A program made the translations under genes and the position numbers. The notes beneath the pieces were generated by a model. The model was given only the letters and a program-made list of their open reading frames with translations. It ran no database searches and was not told the origin of the DNA. 64,000 bases of DNA from Zarea fungicola (taxonomy: Eukaryota > Ascomycota > Sordariomycetes > Hypocreales > Cordycipitaceae): contig FWCC01000040.1 of NCBI GenBank assembly GCA_900169235.1, forward strand, positions 62,001-126,000, given 5' to 3'. Shown piece by piece: positions 1-11,215 of this stretch (its first letter is position 1; each line of letters begins with the position of its first letter).

Positions 1-552
1 GGTTTGGGAGCACATTGTACAGCTCTGCTTAGGTCAGTGTTATGGAGCCTGCTCCCGGCGACTACCAGTATCATCGGAGTACCAAGAACGAGCTGAAACG
101 CCACCGGCGTCAGCTTTTCTGCAAGCCACCAAATCGACGCACACAACAAAGGAGGCATCGCGGTACAAAGCGTTGCCAGAGAAGCATTGGTGACCTTTAA
201 TGTTAAAAAAAAAAAAAAGAATGCTATGAAGTTGGCATATTGGTATCAAGATACAAATAGAGATCAAGCTGAGTGACCAAACACCGAAGTAATAGTCAAC
301 ATTCTATACAGCTAAGACAATGCAGGGAATTGGGGCCGGCGGGAGAAATGCCACACGTGCAAACAAAGCAGGAATCAACCCATTTATACGATCCATCCGA
401 GATATACAAAAGAAAGAACAAAAGAGAGGAAATATGGCATTTCAATAAATTCGTGACATTCTTGGTTTTATTATCCATCATCCGCGCCGGGATGCTCAAC
501 ACAAAAGGAAATGAAGGGTGTTCGTTGATGACGACGAACAGGACTGTCTCGT
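1..552. other. Non-coding 3' flank of the Zn2Cys6 gene
   Basis: No credible gene seen. Short open frames here lack family features. An A-rich homopolymer lies near 207-222. The stretch is probably the 3' UTR and downstream spacer of the minus-strand transcription factor that ends at 553. Confidence 0.5.
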
Positions 553-1803
553 TTAGCTAGAGTCGCCTGCGGTCCGTTTAGCGACAGCAACAACGCGATC
601 TAGTGTGTTCTTGAAATCGACAATAGTATTTTCGAGATATCCAATGTTTGTGATGGCAAGGGCAGTTGGGTGACGGAGCGCTTTGAGCATTGCCTGTCCT
701 CTGTTTCCGATGGCATCAAGTACGTCGATTGCTTGTTGGACCAAGTTCATGACTGCCATGAGTCGCATGCGTGGGTCTGAGACCATTACATATGTGCCAG
801 CAAATCGAAGCTTAATTGACTGTTGCTTGGGGTCTGTGGCGGCAATGTAATGGAAGCAAGAGCCAGTCTGCTGGAAGAAGGAGATCAGGCAGACGAGGTC
901 TGTGCAGCCGATGGTGCAGAGTTTGCAGTCTATGATTCCTTGGCAGCTTTGCATGAACTCGGAGGTGACCTCAAAGATATCGTTCGTTTCATGGACTATC
1001 ATGGCATTGTTGACGCGGTCAATGCTCTCTGCCAGCTTGTCACGGCACTGGCATTTTGCGGACGCAAAAACGCTCCCGTTGGAGGCGGCTGACGCAGAAC
1101 CATTGGAACTCTTGCTGGAAATGGTCGCTTGGACGCTACCCTCGCTATCAGATCCGGTATGGAAGGATGATATGTTGTCACTGCTGTAGTCCGGAATCGA
1201 AGTGATTTCCGAGGTAGTAAGATTGCCGACAAGGCCAAGGGGCATGTCAAGTGCTGGTTGCCAGGCACCGTAGGCGGTATATTGTGCCGTATGTGGTGTC
1301 TCGCTGCTCAAGCTTACAGCGATACTATCAAGCCAAGCGTCTGCACGATATGGCGCCGTTTGGTCGCGTAGTGAAGCCTCAGAATCGACGCTATTCTGAA
1401 GGTCTAGATTATGCGCTTGCCCCCCGCCGTGATTGGTATCAATGCTAATGGCTCTAGGTGTTGCTTCCATGTGCATCGACACTGGCGGCGTCTGTAATGT
1501 CATTGCCATAGATTCGCCGCTGGGTGCCGCCCCAACCTGCGTATTCTGGCTATTCTGGCTATTCTTGCGTACGCCAGCACCACCGCCGCCGCTGTTCGGA
1601 GTAGCGCCTTTGGCCTTGGTGTAGACGCAAGCAACGCCACGCGATGTACAGTGTCCGCAGGTTTGCTTGCCATCGCACTTGACTTTGGACGTACGACAGC
1701 CTTGGCAGGCTGTCATGGGACGGCGCACTGGTTTGGTGCCACGATGCGTCTCACTTTGCCATTTAAGCATGAAGTTGTCGGGGATGTCTGCTGTGCGCGA
1801 CAT
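553..1803 (-). CDS. Zn2Cys6 transcription factor, AflR-like
   Basis: This is a fungal binuclear zinc-cluster transcription factor of 416 residues in one exon. The cluster is visible with cysteines at residues 33, 36, 43, 49, 52 and 59, which fits C-x2-C-x6-C-x5-C-x2-C-x6-C. A long Ser/Asn/Gly-rich linker follows. The C-terminal part (from about residue 250) holds a second Cys-rich helical region resembling the AflR-type regulatory domain of secondary-metabolism activators. I chose the ATG at 1803 (MSRTAD) because it gives the usual short lead before the zinc cluster; an in-frame start at 1854 is possible. The neighbour to the right is an FAD oxidoreductase, so it may be a pathway regulator, but no polyketide synthase or peptide synthetase lies in the window. 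The DNA-binding call is firm; the AflR link is inferred. Confidence 0.85.
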   Translation of the reverse strand: MSRTADIPDNFMLKWQSETHRGTKPVRRPMTACQGCRTSKVKCDGKQTCGHCTSRGVACVYTKAKGATPNSGGGGAGVRKNSQNSQNTQVGAAPSGESMAMTLQTPPVSMHMEATPRAISIDTNHGGGQAHNLDLQNSVDSEASLRDQTAPYRADAWLDSIAVSLSSETPHTAQYTAYGAWQPALDMPLGLVGNLTTSEITSIPDYSSDNISSFHTGSDSEGSVQATISSKSSNGSASAASNGSVFASAKCQCRDKLAESIDRVNNAMIVHETNDIFEVTSEFMQSCQGIIDCKLCTIGCTDLVCLISFFQQTGSCFHYIAATDPKQQSIKLRFAGTYVMVSDPRMRLMAVMNLVQQAIDVLDAIGNRGQAMLKALRHPTALAITNIGYLENTIVDFKNTLDRVVAVAKRTAGDSS

Positions 1804-4051
1804 GGTGGATGGAGTATCGTGGGGATCACCCAGCGGGAGGCGGAGAGCGAGCAAGACAACAAAGAAATCCGCGATTCGTTGTTTTTTCTCCTGCTATTTT
1901 TTTTTTTTTTTTGGGTAGCCTCTGTGGTCGCAGATGGTAAGAATAGATTGGCAGGGTAGATGCAATGACGGGGAGCAAAAGTATTAATAATGCAGGATGA
2001 GGTGAGTGCCTGCGCCACCAATACAGGCTGGCACAGGCGGTACTTACAGTGGACAGATTGCCCAACGTAGATAGTGCTGGCCGGCTGGGCTCTTTCAGCT
2101 GCTGCACACTTCAGGTACTTAAGCCAGCGAAGTCCGACAGCTGGCTACCCACTCAGACATCCCTACCATCCACCAAGCAACCAGCAGACGCAGGATTAGT
2201 GCTTCTGCCTTTTACAATCCAAGGCTTTTTTTTTATACTAAAAACACACCTCTTTCTTTCTTCGCCTGCATGCTCGACACCCTACTCTTAATATGTGGCA
2301 GAAACGATGTCCTCCTACAATGTCGCAGCCTAACCGACCTCATCTTGTACAGCAGTAGTGCTGGCAGCTGACTTTCCGGCCGGCCGACTCTGACGAGCCC
2401 TTGCGTTTGATTGAACACCATCGGCACTAAATTAGCCTAAGATTTTCAATAATGCTCCCTCAGGCTCTTGAATCTTTTGCAGCTTACCAATGCCGCCCGT
2501 ACTCGGAAACTCGGAAATACAAGCTTCGACGACAACCGGATAAGCGGCTCTCCAGTAGATGACAACGACCATCCAATTATGCCGTCCATCGCGCCATCAT
2601 GCTCATCAGCATAGGCCTGCACAATCATCTCCTGAGCTTGATTTTCCGTTTCTGCGAATGCCGCCACTTTGCCGACAGCTAGCGCACGATGAGGAGTCTC
2701 TCGCACTGCCAGCTTCCCCGAAGTCGCCGCGGTGACAATGTCGCGCTTTGTTTAACAATAACGGCGCGAGCGATTATCATCCAGATTTAATTCGGCCATA
2801 TTCGGTATCCTCTGCTGTGGGAGAGTGTTGCGGCTCACTGCACCAATGCCTCCAAGGCCGATTTCAATCATGTAGGGCTGATGGCGGTGAACTACAAGAG
2901 GAGGCAGAGACTTAAGTGCCCCTACACGCTTTGGGCCACGGTGCTGGAAAATCAAACTGTTGAAACCCAATATTTATAATATTCAATACTCAACTACGGT
3001 TCCCAAAGACACCAATTTATTGGTTCAAATTAATATGCATTTATTTTAATGCGTGTAGACACATCGCATCAATCTAGGCTTCACCGTCGCGCGACTCGAC
3101 CTATCGACATTTCTAAGTGACATTGTGAGAAATCATAGTCCAATGATGCTGCTGATCTGGAAAACTGCTAGCCTACTCGAACGCAGCTTCACCGAATAAC
3201 TAGCTATTAAATATGACTAAATTAGATGCAACACGATAAATTTGATTGAGGTTTTATGCGATCCGAATCAATTGGGTAGTAGACTGATACTGCAGTTGGC
3301 TGTCTCAGCTGCATTCTACGGCTTATGGTGAGCTTCAATTTTCAACTGGTGTAACGATTCCCTTTTCCACTACGCTAAAGAGCAGAATATTTGCATAAAC
3401 ACCATAACAAGTGATAATAGGGCAACAGCTATGGCTTTGAATGCAGCGCGCCTACAGTTACTCGTTGCATTTGGCACCTTGCCCCAGAGCAGACCTTGAG
3501 GCAAGCTACTGCCGGAGGTGGCGCCCGGTATAACCGTCGTAAAGCCGTCGGATATGCTTCTCAGAAATGGCACAATGCTGCTGGAATCTAAAACAGTGAC
3601 ATGCATCTGCATTTAATGCTTTTAACTAGGTCAGTGCAATTAACATGTCCAGAGCAACGGGATGATCACCTTGTCCACTAGGTCTATAAACATAAGACGC
3701 TTGCTGCTTCTACCCCGGAAACAAGACAAGGCTGGGGACTATCGGTCATACCCGTCTCCACGCAACGGGACCAGAATCTATCATCACTAGCAACAATTCA
3801 GCAGCCACAGTTCGTCAGCAACCAGCTAGTGTATTTATTCGGCCCTATTTCTCTAGATTTCGGTCCTACTCTTTGCCCCAGGCAGTTCAAACAGGCAAAA
3901 GATTGGCATATATATAGCATGATTGAAAATACTCTCTTACCGCCACGCATAGATGAAGCCAGACCACATCAACATCAGACAACGATTCAGGAGCGAAGAA
4001 TTTCTAAAACGGCAACAAAAGACCTGGCAACTGCTAAGACTTGTGTAACTC
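1804..4051. other. Intergenic region with possible gene relic
   Basis: About 2.2 kb with no intact gene. The first part is the upstream leader of the Zn2Cys6 gene and contains a poly-T run near 1896-1912. On the minus strand, 2446-2970 shows protein-like stretches that change frame (for example the block RETPHRALAVGKVAAFAETE near 2640-2706), which suggests an old relic of unknown family. Around 2975-3060 the DNA is AT-rich. The last 150 bp are the promoter of the FAD oxidoreductase. Confidence 0.35.
3908..3916 (+). promoter_or_regulatory. TATA-like element upstream of FAD oxidoreductase
   Basis: An alternating AT run (ATATATATA) lies about 136 bp before the ATG at 4052, a plausible TATA position for a strongly regulated fungal gene. 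Assigned by position only. Confidence 0.35.
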
Positions 4052-5862
4052 ATGTGCCCAATACGCTTCTCCATAACCAACACGGCGACTATCTTGAGCC
4101 TTCTGGTTCTCTTGGGCTCCGCCTCTGCCACACAAACATGTGTAAGTTGACTCGTCACAATCTTCAGAGAGCCCCCTTTCTTTTTATGGAAAGAAAAGGG
4201 TGTTTGATTCTTTTAACTAATAGCAACGCAATCGATGCAGTGTGCCGACCTTCAGCAAGTTCTCGGTACTCAAGTATCGTTCCCAGATCAATCTCAGTAC
4301 CAGCTCACTGAGTCTTCTTACAACGCGCTGCAAGAGGCTGATCTCAAACCTGCATGCATTCTGCGCCCAAACACTGCAAATGATGTCGCTCGTGCTATCT
4401 CCATCCTTTCAAACCCCAAAGCCTACAAAAATTGCCATTTTGCCATCAAGGGCGGTGGTCACAATGCAGGCATAGGCTTTGCCAATATTAACGATGGCGT
4501 CACCCTCGACATGACGTCACTGGCATCAGTCAGCGTATCTTCCGATCGAACCGTAGCAATGGTCGGCGCAGGAGGGAAATGGGTTGACGTCTATGGGTAT
4601 CTGAACACGTTCAATCTCACTGTTGCAGGCGGAAGAAATGGAAATGTAGGTGTTGGTGGCCTACTCGTCGGTGGCGGCATTTCGCACTTTTCACCTCGTG
4701 TTGGCTGGGCCTGCGACAACGTTGTCAGCTTCGAGGTACATTTCCATTCCCTGTGTCTCCCTTGGGGTTTACCTCTTTTTTTCTTTTAAATAAATGGCAA
4801 TATTTCTAATACAGAAATGTAGGTCGTCCTTGGCAACGGTTCACTCGTTAGCGCAAATTCCAACATCAATCCTGACCTTTACCTCGCCCTCAAGGGAGGA
4901 GCAAATAACCTCGGTGTCGTCACACGATTCGACCTGGCGACTTTCCCACAGGGAAATATCTCATCGACTCTCCTCGTGAGTGACGGATCACAGGCGCCTG
5001 CCATTCTCAAGGCCTTTACAGACATCACAACGAGTCCTGATTTTGATATTCATACCTCACTGGTAACGACGCCGATTTACAACTCAGCTACCAAGACCTG
5101 GTCAATTATCAACATCGCCGTTTATACAGAGCCAGTTGAGAATCCTCCAGTATTTGCCGAACTGTTTGCTATTCCAAATCTTAGCCGGCAAACAACGATT
5201 GGTTCCGCATCTGCCATCTCGAACGAAACCGAGCGGCCAGCATCGTCAGCATCCGGTTACTCACGCGCAATGCTCTCGCTAACATGATGTGTAGAAATAC
5301 TCTATTTGCAACTGCGACATTCAAACCATCTCTACAGCTTATGTTAGACATGTTTGGTATCATGGACAAGTACTTCAGCGCCTTTACCACCCCATCTGGC
5401 ACCGTACAATGGGTTGTCGGGTTCGAGCCCTTAGTCGCCGGGCTCATTCGCCCATCCAAAGGCGTTCAAGGCAATCTCTTTGGATTAGACTCTAAAAATA
5501 TTGGATTCAGTAAGCTCGTCACATCTTATTTCGCAACATTCTATTGGAACGTCTTGCTGTCTTACTGACACACACGATTCGCTTTGCCAGTCCTGCTCCT
5601 CTCGCCAACGTGGTCCGATGCTGCTTCAACAGACGCAATTCAAGGAGCTGCCCGTGAAGTACTGAGACTTCTGGAAAACCATGCCGAGTCTCAAGGTTTG
5701 TTGCAAAAATTCCAATATCTCAACTACGCAGCTCCATACCAGCAACCCCTAGAGTCATTTGGCGGGAACAAGCTGCAGTTCCTGCGCAAGGTGAGCAGCA
5801 AGTACGATTCCGGCCGGGTCTTTCAAGACCAGGTTCCAGGTGGTTTCAAACTGTGGCAATAG
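4052..5862 (+). CDS. Secreted FAD-linked oxidoreductase, frame broken
   Basis: A berberine-bridge-type (FAD_binding_4 plus BBE) oxidoreductase of about 480 residues. Exons by splice signals are 4052-4141, 4241-4735, then from 4823 through a disrupted segment to 5509, and 5591-5862. Exon 1 encodes a signal peptide (core [13 protein letters not shown]). The motif KGGGHNAG near residue 104 contains the histidine that usually binds FAD covalently. The C-terminus has the family ending with VPGGFKLWQ. The frame running from 4823 hits a stop at 5285-5287. The conserved sequence after that ([10 protein letters not shown] onward) lies in another frame that is open only from 5185. No intron with usable GT-AG sites joins them, so this is either a small indel in a decaying gene or an assembly error. 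Such enzymes often oxidise secondary metabolites or sugars; the substrate is unknown. Family call firm, integrity doubtful. Confidence 0.85.
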
Positions 5863-7253
5863 AAAAACCTCGTTTATATCGAGTTTGTCAACAACATCCC
5901 CAAGTATTCTCCGCGGCACGTTCAAGAAGACGAATTACCAATACATTTCGTGGCTAGAGTAGCAATTTGGTGGCGCTCCGCTATTATTGACAACATGTGA
6001 CGAACTTGAGAGTGCTTCACGGCTTTCCATGGAAGACTTTTAAATAGCGGCTGGAAAACGTCGGAACCCTCCGCCAATGTGGGGACTGGTTTCAGGGGTT
6101 AATCCCTGCCTGAGGAATATGGAGATTTATTGCGCGGCTTCTTTATCGAGTGGAAGAAAGTTTAACCACGGTGCGGCAAGTTTTCTAGAACACCGCACAA
6201 CTATATTAGTCCGAACACATTCGGCATGCCGAGGCGAGGTGGCAAGTATGGCCATCGGCTCCGAAACTGTTAATAGATATGTGCCTGATTGTCAATCACT
6301 TTGATGAACGCGTTTGAGTCTGCATGACATTTCCCTCCTCCGAAACACGCCCGTGACACACTAAGTCCAGAGTCTGTTGAGCTGGTTTCTTGACATGCAT
6401 TTAGACAATCATTCTTTGCGTGCGTCCAAAATATTCACAGGTGTGGACCAAAGCGATTTTTTTTTTCAACAATGGAGATAGTGCCATGAGGCTGGGGTGA
6501 CTTGCCGATGTAGACGAGCTCCTTCACCGCGCCAAAAGCCAGTTATTGATATGCGCAAATAGTGTGAGACCAAGCTCCTGGTAAAAGAGGTCTGAAGGAG
6601 CGACTAAAGTGTCTTTTTGTACCTCGGTCGGCGCATTGCCTGAATCCGTCAAGAGTTTTCTTCGTTTTCACGTGGCGTGGCGTCCCGCCCACCACGAGGC
6701 TTGCCAAGATGGAGGTCTTTCCGCGCACAGTCTATGGAGCAGCTGACTCGTAGATAGCCTAATATCTCCATCGTCCGCGTTCCAGATGAGGAAGCTGAAG
6801 AGATCAGCCCGCCTTGAAACGTTCACTGTCCACAGGCACCGCCATACAAAAACGAGGTGGCTTTGAACTAGTTCGCTCTAGCTATGCCAGCCTCTTTCAC
6901 TAGCTGGTGGCAAGTTCAATTTTCTCTGCGGCCTATCCGTTTCACAGATGGCAGTGGGTTGAGTTCATGATTTGGAAAACGCATGACGCTTAGACCCGTG
7001 GAAGCCGAAAAGTCTGTAGCAAAATGCGATATCACAGCGCCCCCCCCCCCCCCCCCCCCNNTCCCCCCCCCCCCCGCGGCCGGCGCAAATCTTTATAGGC
7101 AAGGGTATCCGTTTAATACAGTCCTTTCCCCTCTTACATTTTCTCTCTTTTCCCGATTTTGGCAGTGACTTCATTGTCATGTTCTTCATGGATTCTTTCA
7201 CCAGTACCCCAATCGTGCCTAGTGACTTATAGCTGAGGGCAAACACACAAGCC
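5863..7253. other. Intergenic spacer
   Basis: About 1.4 kb without a recognisable gene. It contains a T run near 6457 and the poly-C gap described separately. The last 150 bp are the probable leader of the membrane protein gene at 7254. Confidence 0.45.
7040..7075. repeat. Poly-C run with two unresolved bases
   Basis: Twenty C bases, two N bases at 7060-7061, one T, then thirteen C bases, followed by a GC-rich tail. It marks an assembly gap or low-quality join in a homopolymer, so its true length is unknown. It lies 180 bp before the start codon of the membrane protein gene. Confidence 0.9.
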
Positions 7254-8478
7254 ATGGCGGCTACAGTAGGTGATAGAGGTCCCGAGATGCAGGGAGTCAT
7301 CATTGCACTCCTTGCCACATCCTTGCTCACCGGGATCCTTCGCTTTTACACCCATGGCGTCCTCATTAAAAGATTTTTTGCTGAGGACTACCTTACCCTG
7401 GTGGCGCTGGTAAGATATCGTCTGTTCGGTCACCTATCCTAGGGTAAAACTAAGGCATGATAAAATCAGGTCCTCTTATGTGTCTATTCAGCATTTGCTC
7501 TTCTTTCAGTCTCATACGGTCTCGGAAAGCACAATGTTGACGTTACGCCAGAATCACGCCCGACAGCCATCATGTACAGATGGCTAGCATCGCTTGTTTA
7601 CATTGTTGTCTCGCTACTCACGAAATGGATCGTCGGCTTGTTTCTGTTGCGTATCTGCCCCCGTAAACGTTGGCGGCAAATCACTATCTGGACAATTTTA
7701 GCCGTTGTCACTTTGTTCACCATTATCTACTTCTTCCTCGATATTTGGAGCTGCACACCGGTCCGCTATGTCTGGACGCGGTATAACACTGAACCAGAAG
7801 AAGGATCTTGCCACGCCACGACTTTTGCGACAGTTACAACATACATTGCTGCCGTGATCAACATCGTTGCCGATTGGGTATTGCCCGCACTCCCAGCCAC
7901 TTTGGTATGGAAGGCACAGATGGAGCCCCGCGTAAAGGTTTCCGTTATTGCGCTCCTCTGCCTTGGCTCTGTGTATGTTCTTTGTCCTCCGGCACTCCTT
8001 TTGCTCACTTCTGACTTTACTAACCCCTGAGTACAGGGCCTCCGTCGCGACGATTGTCCGCATTCCGTATGCGGACGGCATACTAGACAACCCCGACTAT
8101 CTGCACACCTCCACGGACATTGGGATTTGGAGCACAGTCGAAATCGGTGTTGCACTGACAGCCAGTTCACTTGCGACGCTAAAGCCCCTGCTGCGCAAGA
8201 TGCGACTCTTCAACATGTCTGATGTAATGAGCTATGGATCGCGTAGCCGGACGCAGACTGGCGGTGCGAACGCACAGTCAACGAAAAGAGCCTCCCATGT
8301 GAAGACATTTAGTCAAGGGAACCACCAGGTTACGATATCTACCTCGCCACCGCCCCAAAACGTCTGGACCAGGCAGAAGAGTAGGAGAGGGAGAGGATCT
8401 ATGGAAGTAGAGTTGGTCGCCAAAGGAGATGGGAGCCCCACGAGCAGTCAGGATAAGTCGTCCTGGTTAGATGTTTGA
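7254..8478 (+). CDS. Pth11-like integral membrane protein (rhodopsin domain)
   Basis: A fungal seven-helix membrane protein of the rhodopsin-domain/Pth11-like class, 366 residues. Exons are 7254-7409, 7470-7972 and 8037-8478, and all junctions keep frame. Several hydrophobic helices are visible: the N-terminal one after MAATVGDRG, then segments around IVVSLLTKWIVGLFLLRIC, TIWTILAVVTLFTIIYFFL and YIAAVINIVADWVLPALP. The extracellular-side motif WSCTPVRYVW and a later conserved IVRIPYAD segment match the family. The C-terminal tail, rich in Ser, Arg and Thr, is probably cytoplasmic. There is no CFEM domain at the N-terminus. Related proteins are thought to sense surfaces or nutrients; the ligand here is unknown. 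Confidence 0.85.
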
Positions 8479-8631
8479 TTGTCTGCCTTTCAACTTAACT
8501 ATATAATAATCCGTGCATAATGACAGCATTTTTTTTTGTTTTGGAAAAGGTTCTTCATCTAAGCCAGAATATCTCGGGCTCTGTCGATTGGCGCCAAGCA
8601 AACCGAGCTGGGATCATACGCTATGGAGTGC

Positions 8632-9645
8632 TTACGCTCTGCCTGGCAGGAGAACCGCATCTATATCATCTTGAATCATCTTCCATATGTTTTCCATTAC
8701 TCCTTGCTCCTTGTAGTCTTTCAGGATCTTCTCAACTTCCCGGCCTGCTTCGTCATTGACTGGATCACATGAGTAGAGACCGCTGCTGTGCTTCCCCCAT
8801 CAATACCCCCGGCCGTGGAAACTCCATTACCCACCAGTACCGATGCATCACTTCCCTCTCTTAGCTTGAATCGCGCATTTGTAGCGTAGGGCAGGTGTCT
8901 TGCGCCGCTCTCTTCCTTGGGCATGAAGAATAGCAGTGGTCCGAGAGTGTTGATGACGACAAAGGCGGCACTGAGAATACCGGTTGTGCCTCAAGAAATC
9001 CAGGACCTAACATGACAGGGGTAGTTGTGAATAAAAGATACCGTGGTGGTTTTCTTGCAAAGCAGGCATTTGTCAAAGTCGTGATGGAGCCACTGTTTCC
9101 GCACTGCTTTGATAAACACCCCTGGCTATCCCATCCCTGAAAGCCATCGAAATCTATTTGGCCTTCCTTAGTGCCTATAATAACAGTGACGACGCGGCGA
9201 AGACCAGTGGCCGCCTCCAAGTCTGGCAGAACATTAGAAATGATTCTAACACGAGAGTAAATTTCGAGTGCAGCCGCAAAATTCAGTCACTAGTTTCCGA
9301 AGTCATTTGTCAGTCTGCCAAGCAAATCGCCGCGAGGGCAGCCAGGATGGGCAGATTAAACATACTTTGACCGCGATTAGAGTACCAGCGCTCCAGAACA
9401 GGATGTTGATCGTATGTTCCTTGCCCACACAGCCTTGCACGCCGTGTCCACATTGCGCAACAAGCTAATGTCTAGCCCCCAGGGTTAATTTCCCGGCACT
9501 CTGCCTCGATGCGATCTCACGAGCCTTTGAACGATCAATCACATATATGCGCGGGCTTTTAGCATGACGGGCAAGTTCTTTCAGCGTATACTCGCCGATG
9601 CCGCTGCTGCCACTGACAAAGGCGGCGACCAGTCCTGTTAGAAGT
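8632..9645 (-). pseudogene. Decayed short-chain dehydrogenase/reductase
   Basis: Conserved SDR blocks appear in order on the minus strand but in changing frames. The nucleotide-binding glycine motif GSSGIGE with following TLKELARHAKSP lies near 9540-9640. A stop then follows, while ECREINPGG (near 9475-9505) and LDISLLRNVDTACKAV (near 9430-9478) continue in the two other frames. INILFWSAGTLIA is near 9375-9420 and ATGLRRVVTVIIGTKEG near 9170-9215. GILSAAFVVINTLGPLLFF with MPKEESGARH is near 8900-8990. The tail KILKDYKEQGVMENIWKM runs to a stop at 8632-8634. At least four frame shifts and one stop disable it. The order matches a fungal NAD(P)-dependent SDR family often seen in secondary-metabolite loci. 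An intron acceptor just before the glycine motif suggests a lost first exon. Confidence 0.85.
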
Positions 9646-10299
9646 GAGCCAGAAATAAGAGCATTTCATATCTTGATTGACGAATACGGTACAATTCTAA
9701 ACGGAATATATAGTTGAATGATGAGTTACGGTAGAAAGTTAACAAATTCTATGGCTGAAGGGTTTAAATTGGGCTTGAATTGACGGCAAATGAGCCCGGT
9801 ACAGACGGATGGGAAATATTGATCCGAGTCCTGCGTCTGGCACGGCCAGGTTTGCAATACTTTTCTGCCCATTCTGTTGTAGGGGCGGCCAAAATCCAGA
9901 TCCGAGCATAGCCTAAATACGGCGACATTACTGCATTTTTATTGTCGGTAGGAACTACTAATATTCTTTTAGGATTTACTGGCGAGTTATGACATAGAAT
10001 CTATTCTAATTTTCAAATTACGTCTGGAGTCAATGTTACCTTTCGCCACCTCCACCAAGGCCACTAGGTCTCTATTATCAGAGCTGCCCGGCGGCCTGCA
10101 CATGGACAAGCCAGTGTCGAATTGAAGTGCGTCGTCGCCAAGGGTCCAGAGGATGAGGGACAAGGCGGGCAGTTTTGGGTATACTGCAGGAGGAATAAAC
10201 CCCGGTGGTGCACAAACAGCTGAATCTCGCCCTCTATATCCCGTAGTTGCCATATTAGGAAGAATCTGCAAATGCTAAACTGCTACCAACTGTGGTAGT
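9646..10299. other. Non-coding spacer between two relics
   Basis: No gene recognised. It should contain the first exon of the decayed dehydrogenase, but I could not find one. The segment around 9720-9980 is fairly AT-rich. Confidence 0.4.
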
Positions 10300-11215
10300 T
10301 GGATATGGTCAGCTTCTGCCGCAAGGCCGGCTAATTCTGTGCCAGGACCTGCGTATCCCAAGGACGGAAACGCGGTCAAGGCTTTGACAGTGGTTGCTGG
10401 TGCTGGTGCATCTGTACCCTACTTGGGTGGTGCCATGACGGTGTGCGCAAGTAAATACTTGCAAGTGTCCAGGTGGCGGAACGCGAAATCTCCTTCTCCC
10501 GTTGTCATTGGCCGCACCAATAATAACTGGAGCAAGCTGAAAACGCTTTCCCACACTTTCATGCTGGGAATACTGCTGATAATGTCAAGCTTCAAGCGCA
10601 CTCTTATGAACTATCCGTTTTTATCGGCGACCGGGACAAGTACAACTCCATCATTGACAACGCATGCTGTCCCGGCTCAGTTGACGCACGTGTGTATACA
10701 AACGACCGATGCCACCTTCGATAATTTGTTCAACAATCCCCGCGTTTGTGACAGGTTTAAGACTAGTCTCATGAATTGGAATCCTTGCCATGGCAGATTT
10801 GATGCTCGCTCTGGCGGGGAGCAGTGTACCTATGCTGCCTCGAACGCGATCATTCGTCCTCCGTTGTTAAGTTATATACCGCCGAGGCCGGCTTGACCAT
10901 CAACAGCAGCGTCAATGGAGGCTTCGGTTTTTAGTATACGATCTCTGCCAAGGAGCCAGGCAGTTCGAAGGTTACTACACAGGTTTTGGTGTTGATGGAG
11001 ACATACATGGTCGTTAGGGCGGCCAATAACTCCTGCAGCAACATCATGTCACGACGGCCAATGGCTCAATTGCAGTGAAACAGGTATTTCACTTGAAGAT
11101 TATTTCCATTTTTAACAAGATCGGCCTTTATTTCGACGATATCAGTGCGAGTAAAATCAGCATCACTGGCATTGCCTATGTTAATGGCTGTGTAGGTAGG
11201 GGTTAGGGTTATCGG
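10300..11215 (+). pseudogene. Relic of a secreted-type protein gene
   Basis: Protein-like stretches occur in order on the plus strand in different frames with stops between them. Examples are YELSVFIGDRDKYNSIIDNA followed by CCPGSVDARVYTNDRC (near 10,605-10,710), YTAEAGLTINSSVNGGFGF (near 10,875-10,930) broken by a stop, then ISAKEPGSSKVTTQ, and finally YFDDISASKISITGIAYVNG followed by C (near 11,130-11,190). Paired cysteines and Ser/Thr/Gly richness suggest an extracellular or wall protein. A 185-codon open frame starting at 10,339 crosses the same DNA but is not the frame with the conserved-looking blocks. I do not recognise the family. Confidence 0.4.

Noticed and set aside
3829..4311. 160-codon plus-strand frame over the FAD gene start
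   Set aside because: It crosses the signal-peptide exon and intron 1 in the wrong frame, while the spliced FAD product is clearly conserved.
5418..5430. B-box-like GGGTTCGAGCC (possible tRNA)
   Set aside because: Lies inside the conserved FAD oxidoreductase frame, and no cloverleaf can be formed around it.
10339..10896. 185-codon plus-strand open frame as an intact gene
   Set aside because: The protein-like cysteine-containing blocks over the same DNA lie in other frames; treated as part of a relic.
11199..11210. GGGGTTAGGGTT, telomere-like
   Set aside because: Only two units and inside a decayed protein segment; not evidence of a telomere or interstitial array.
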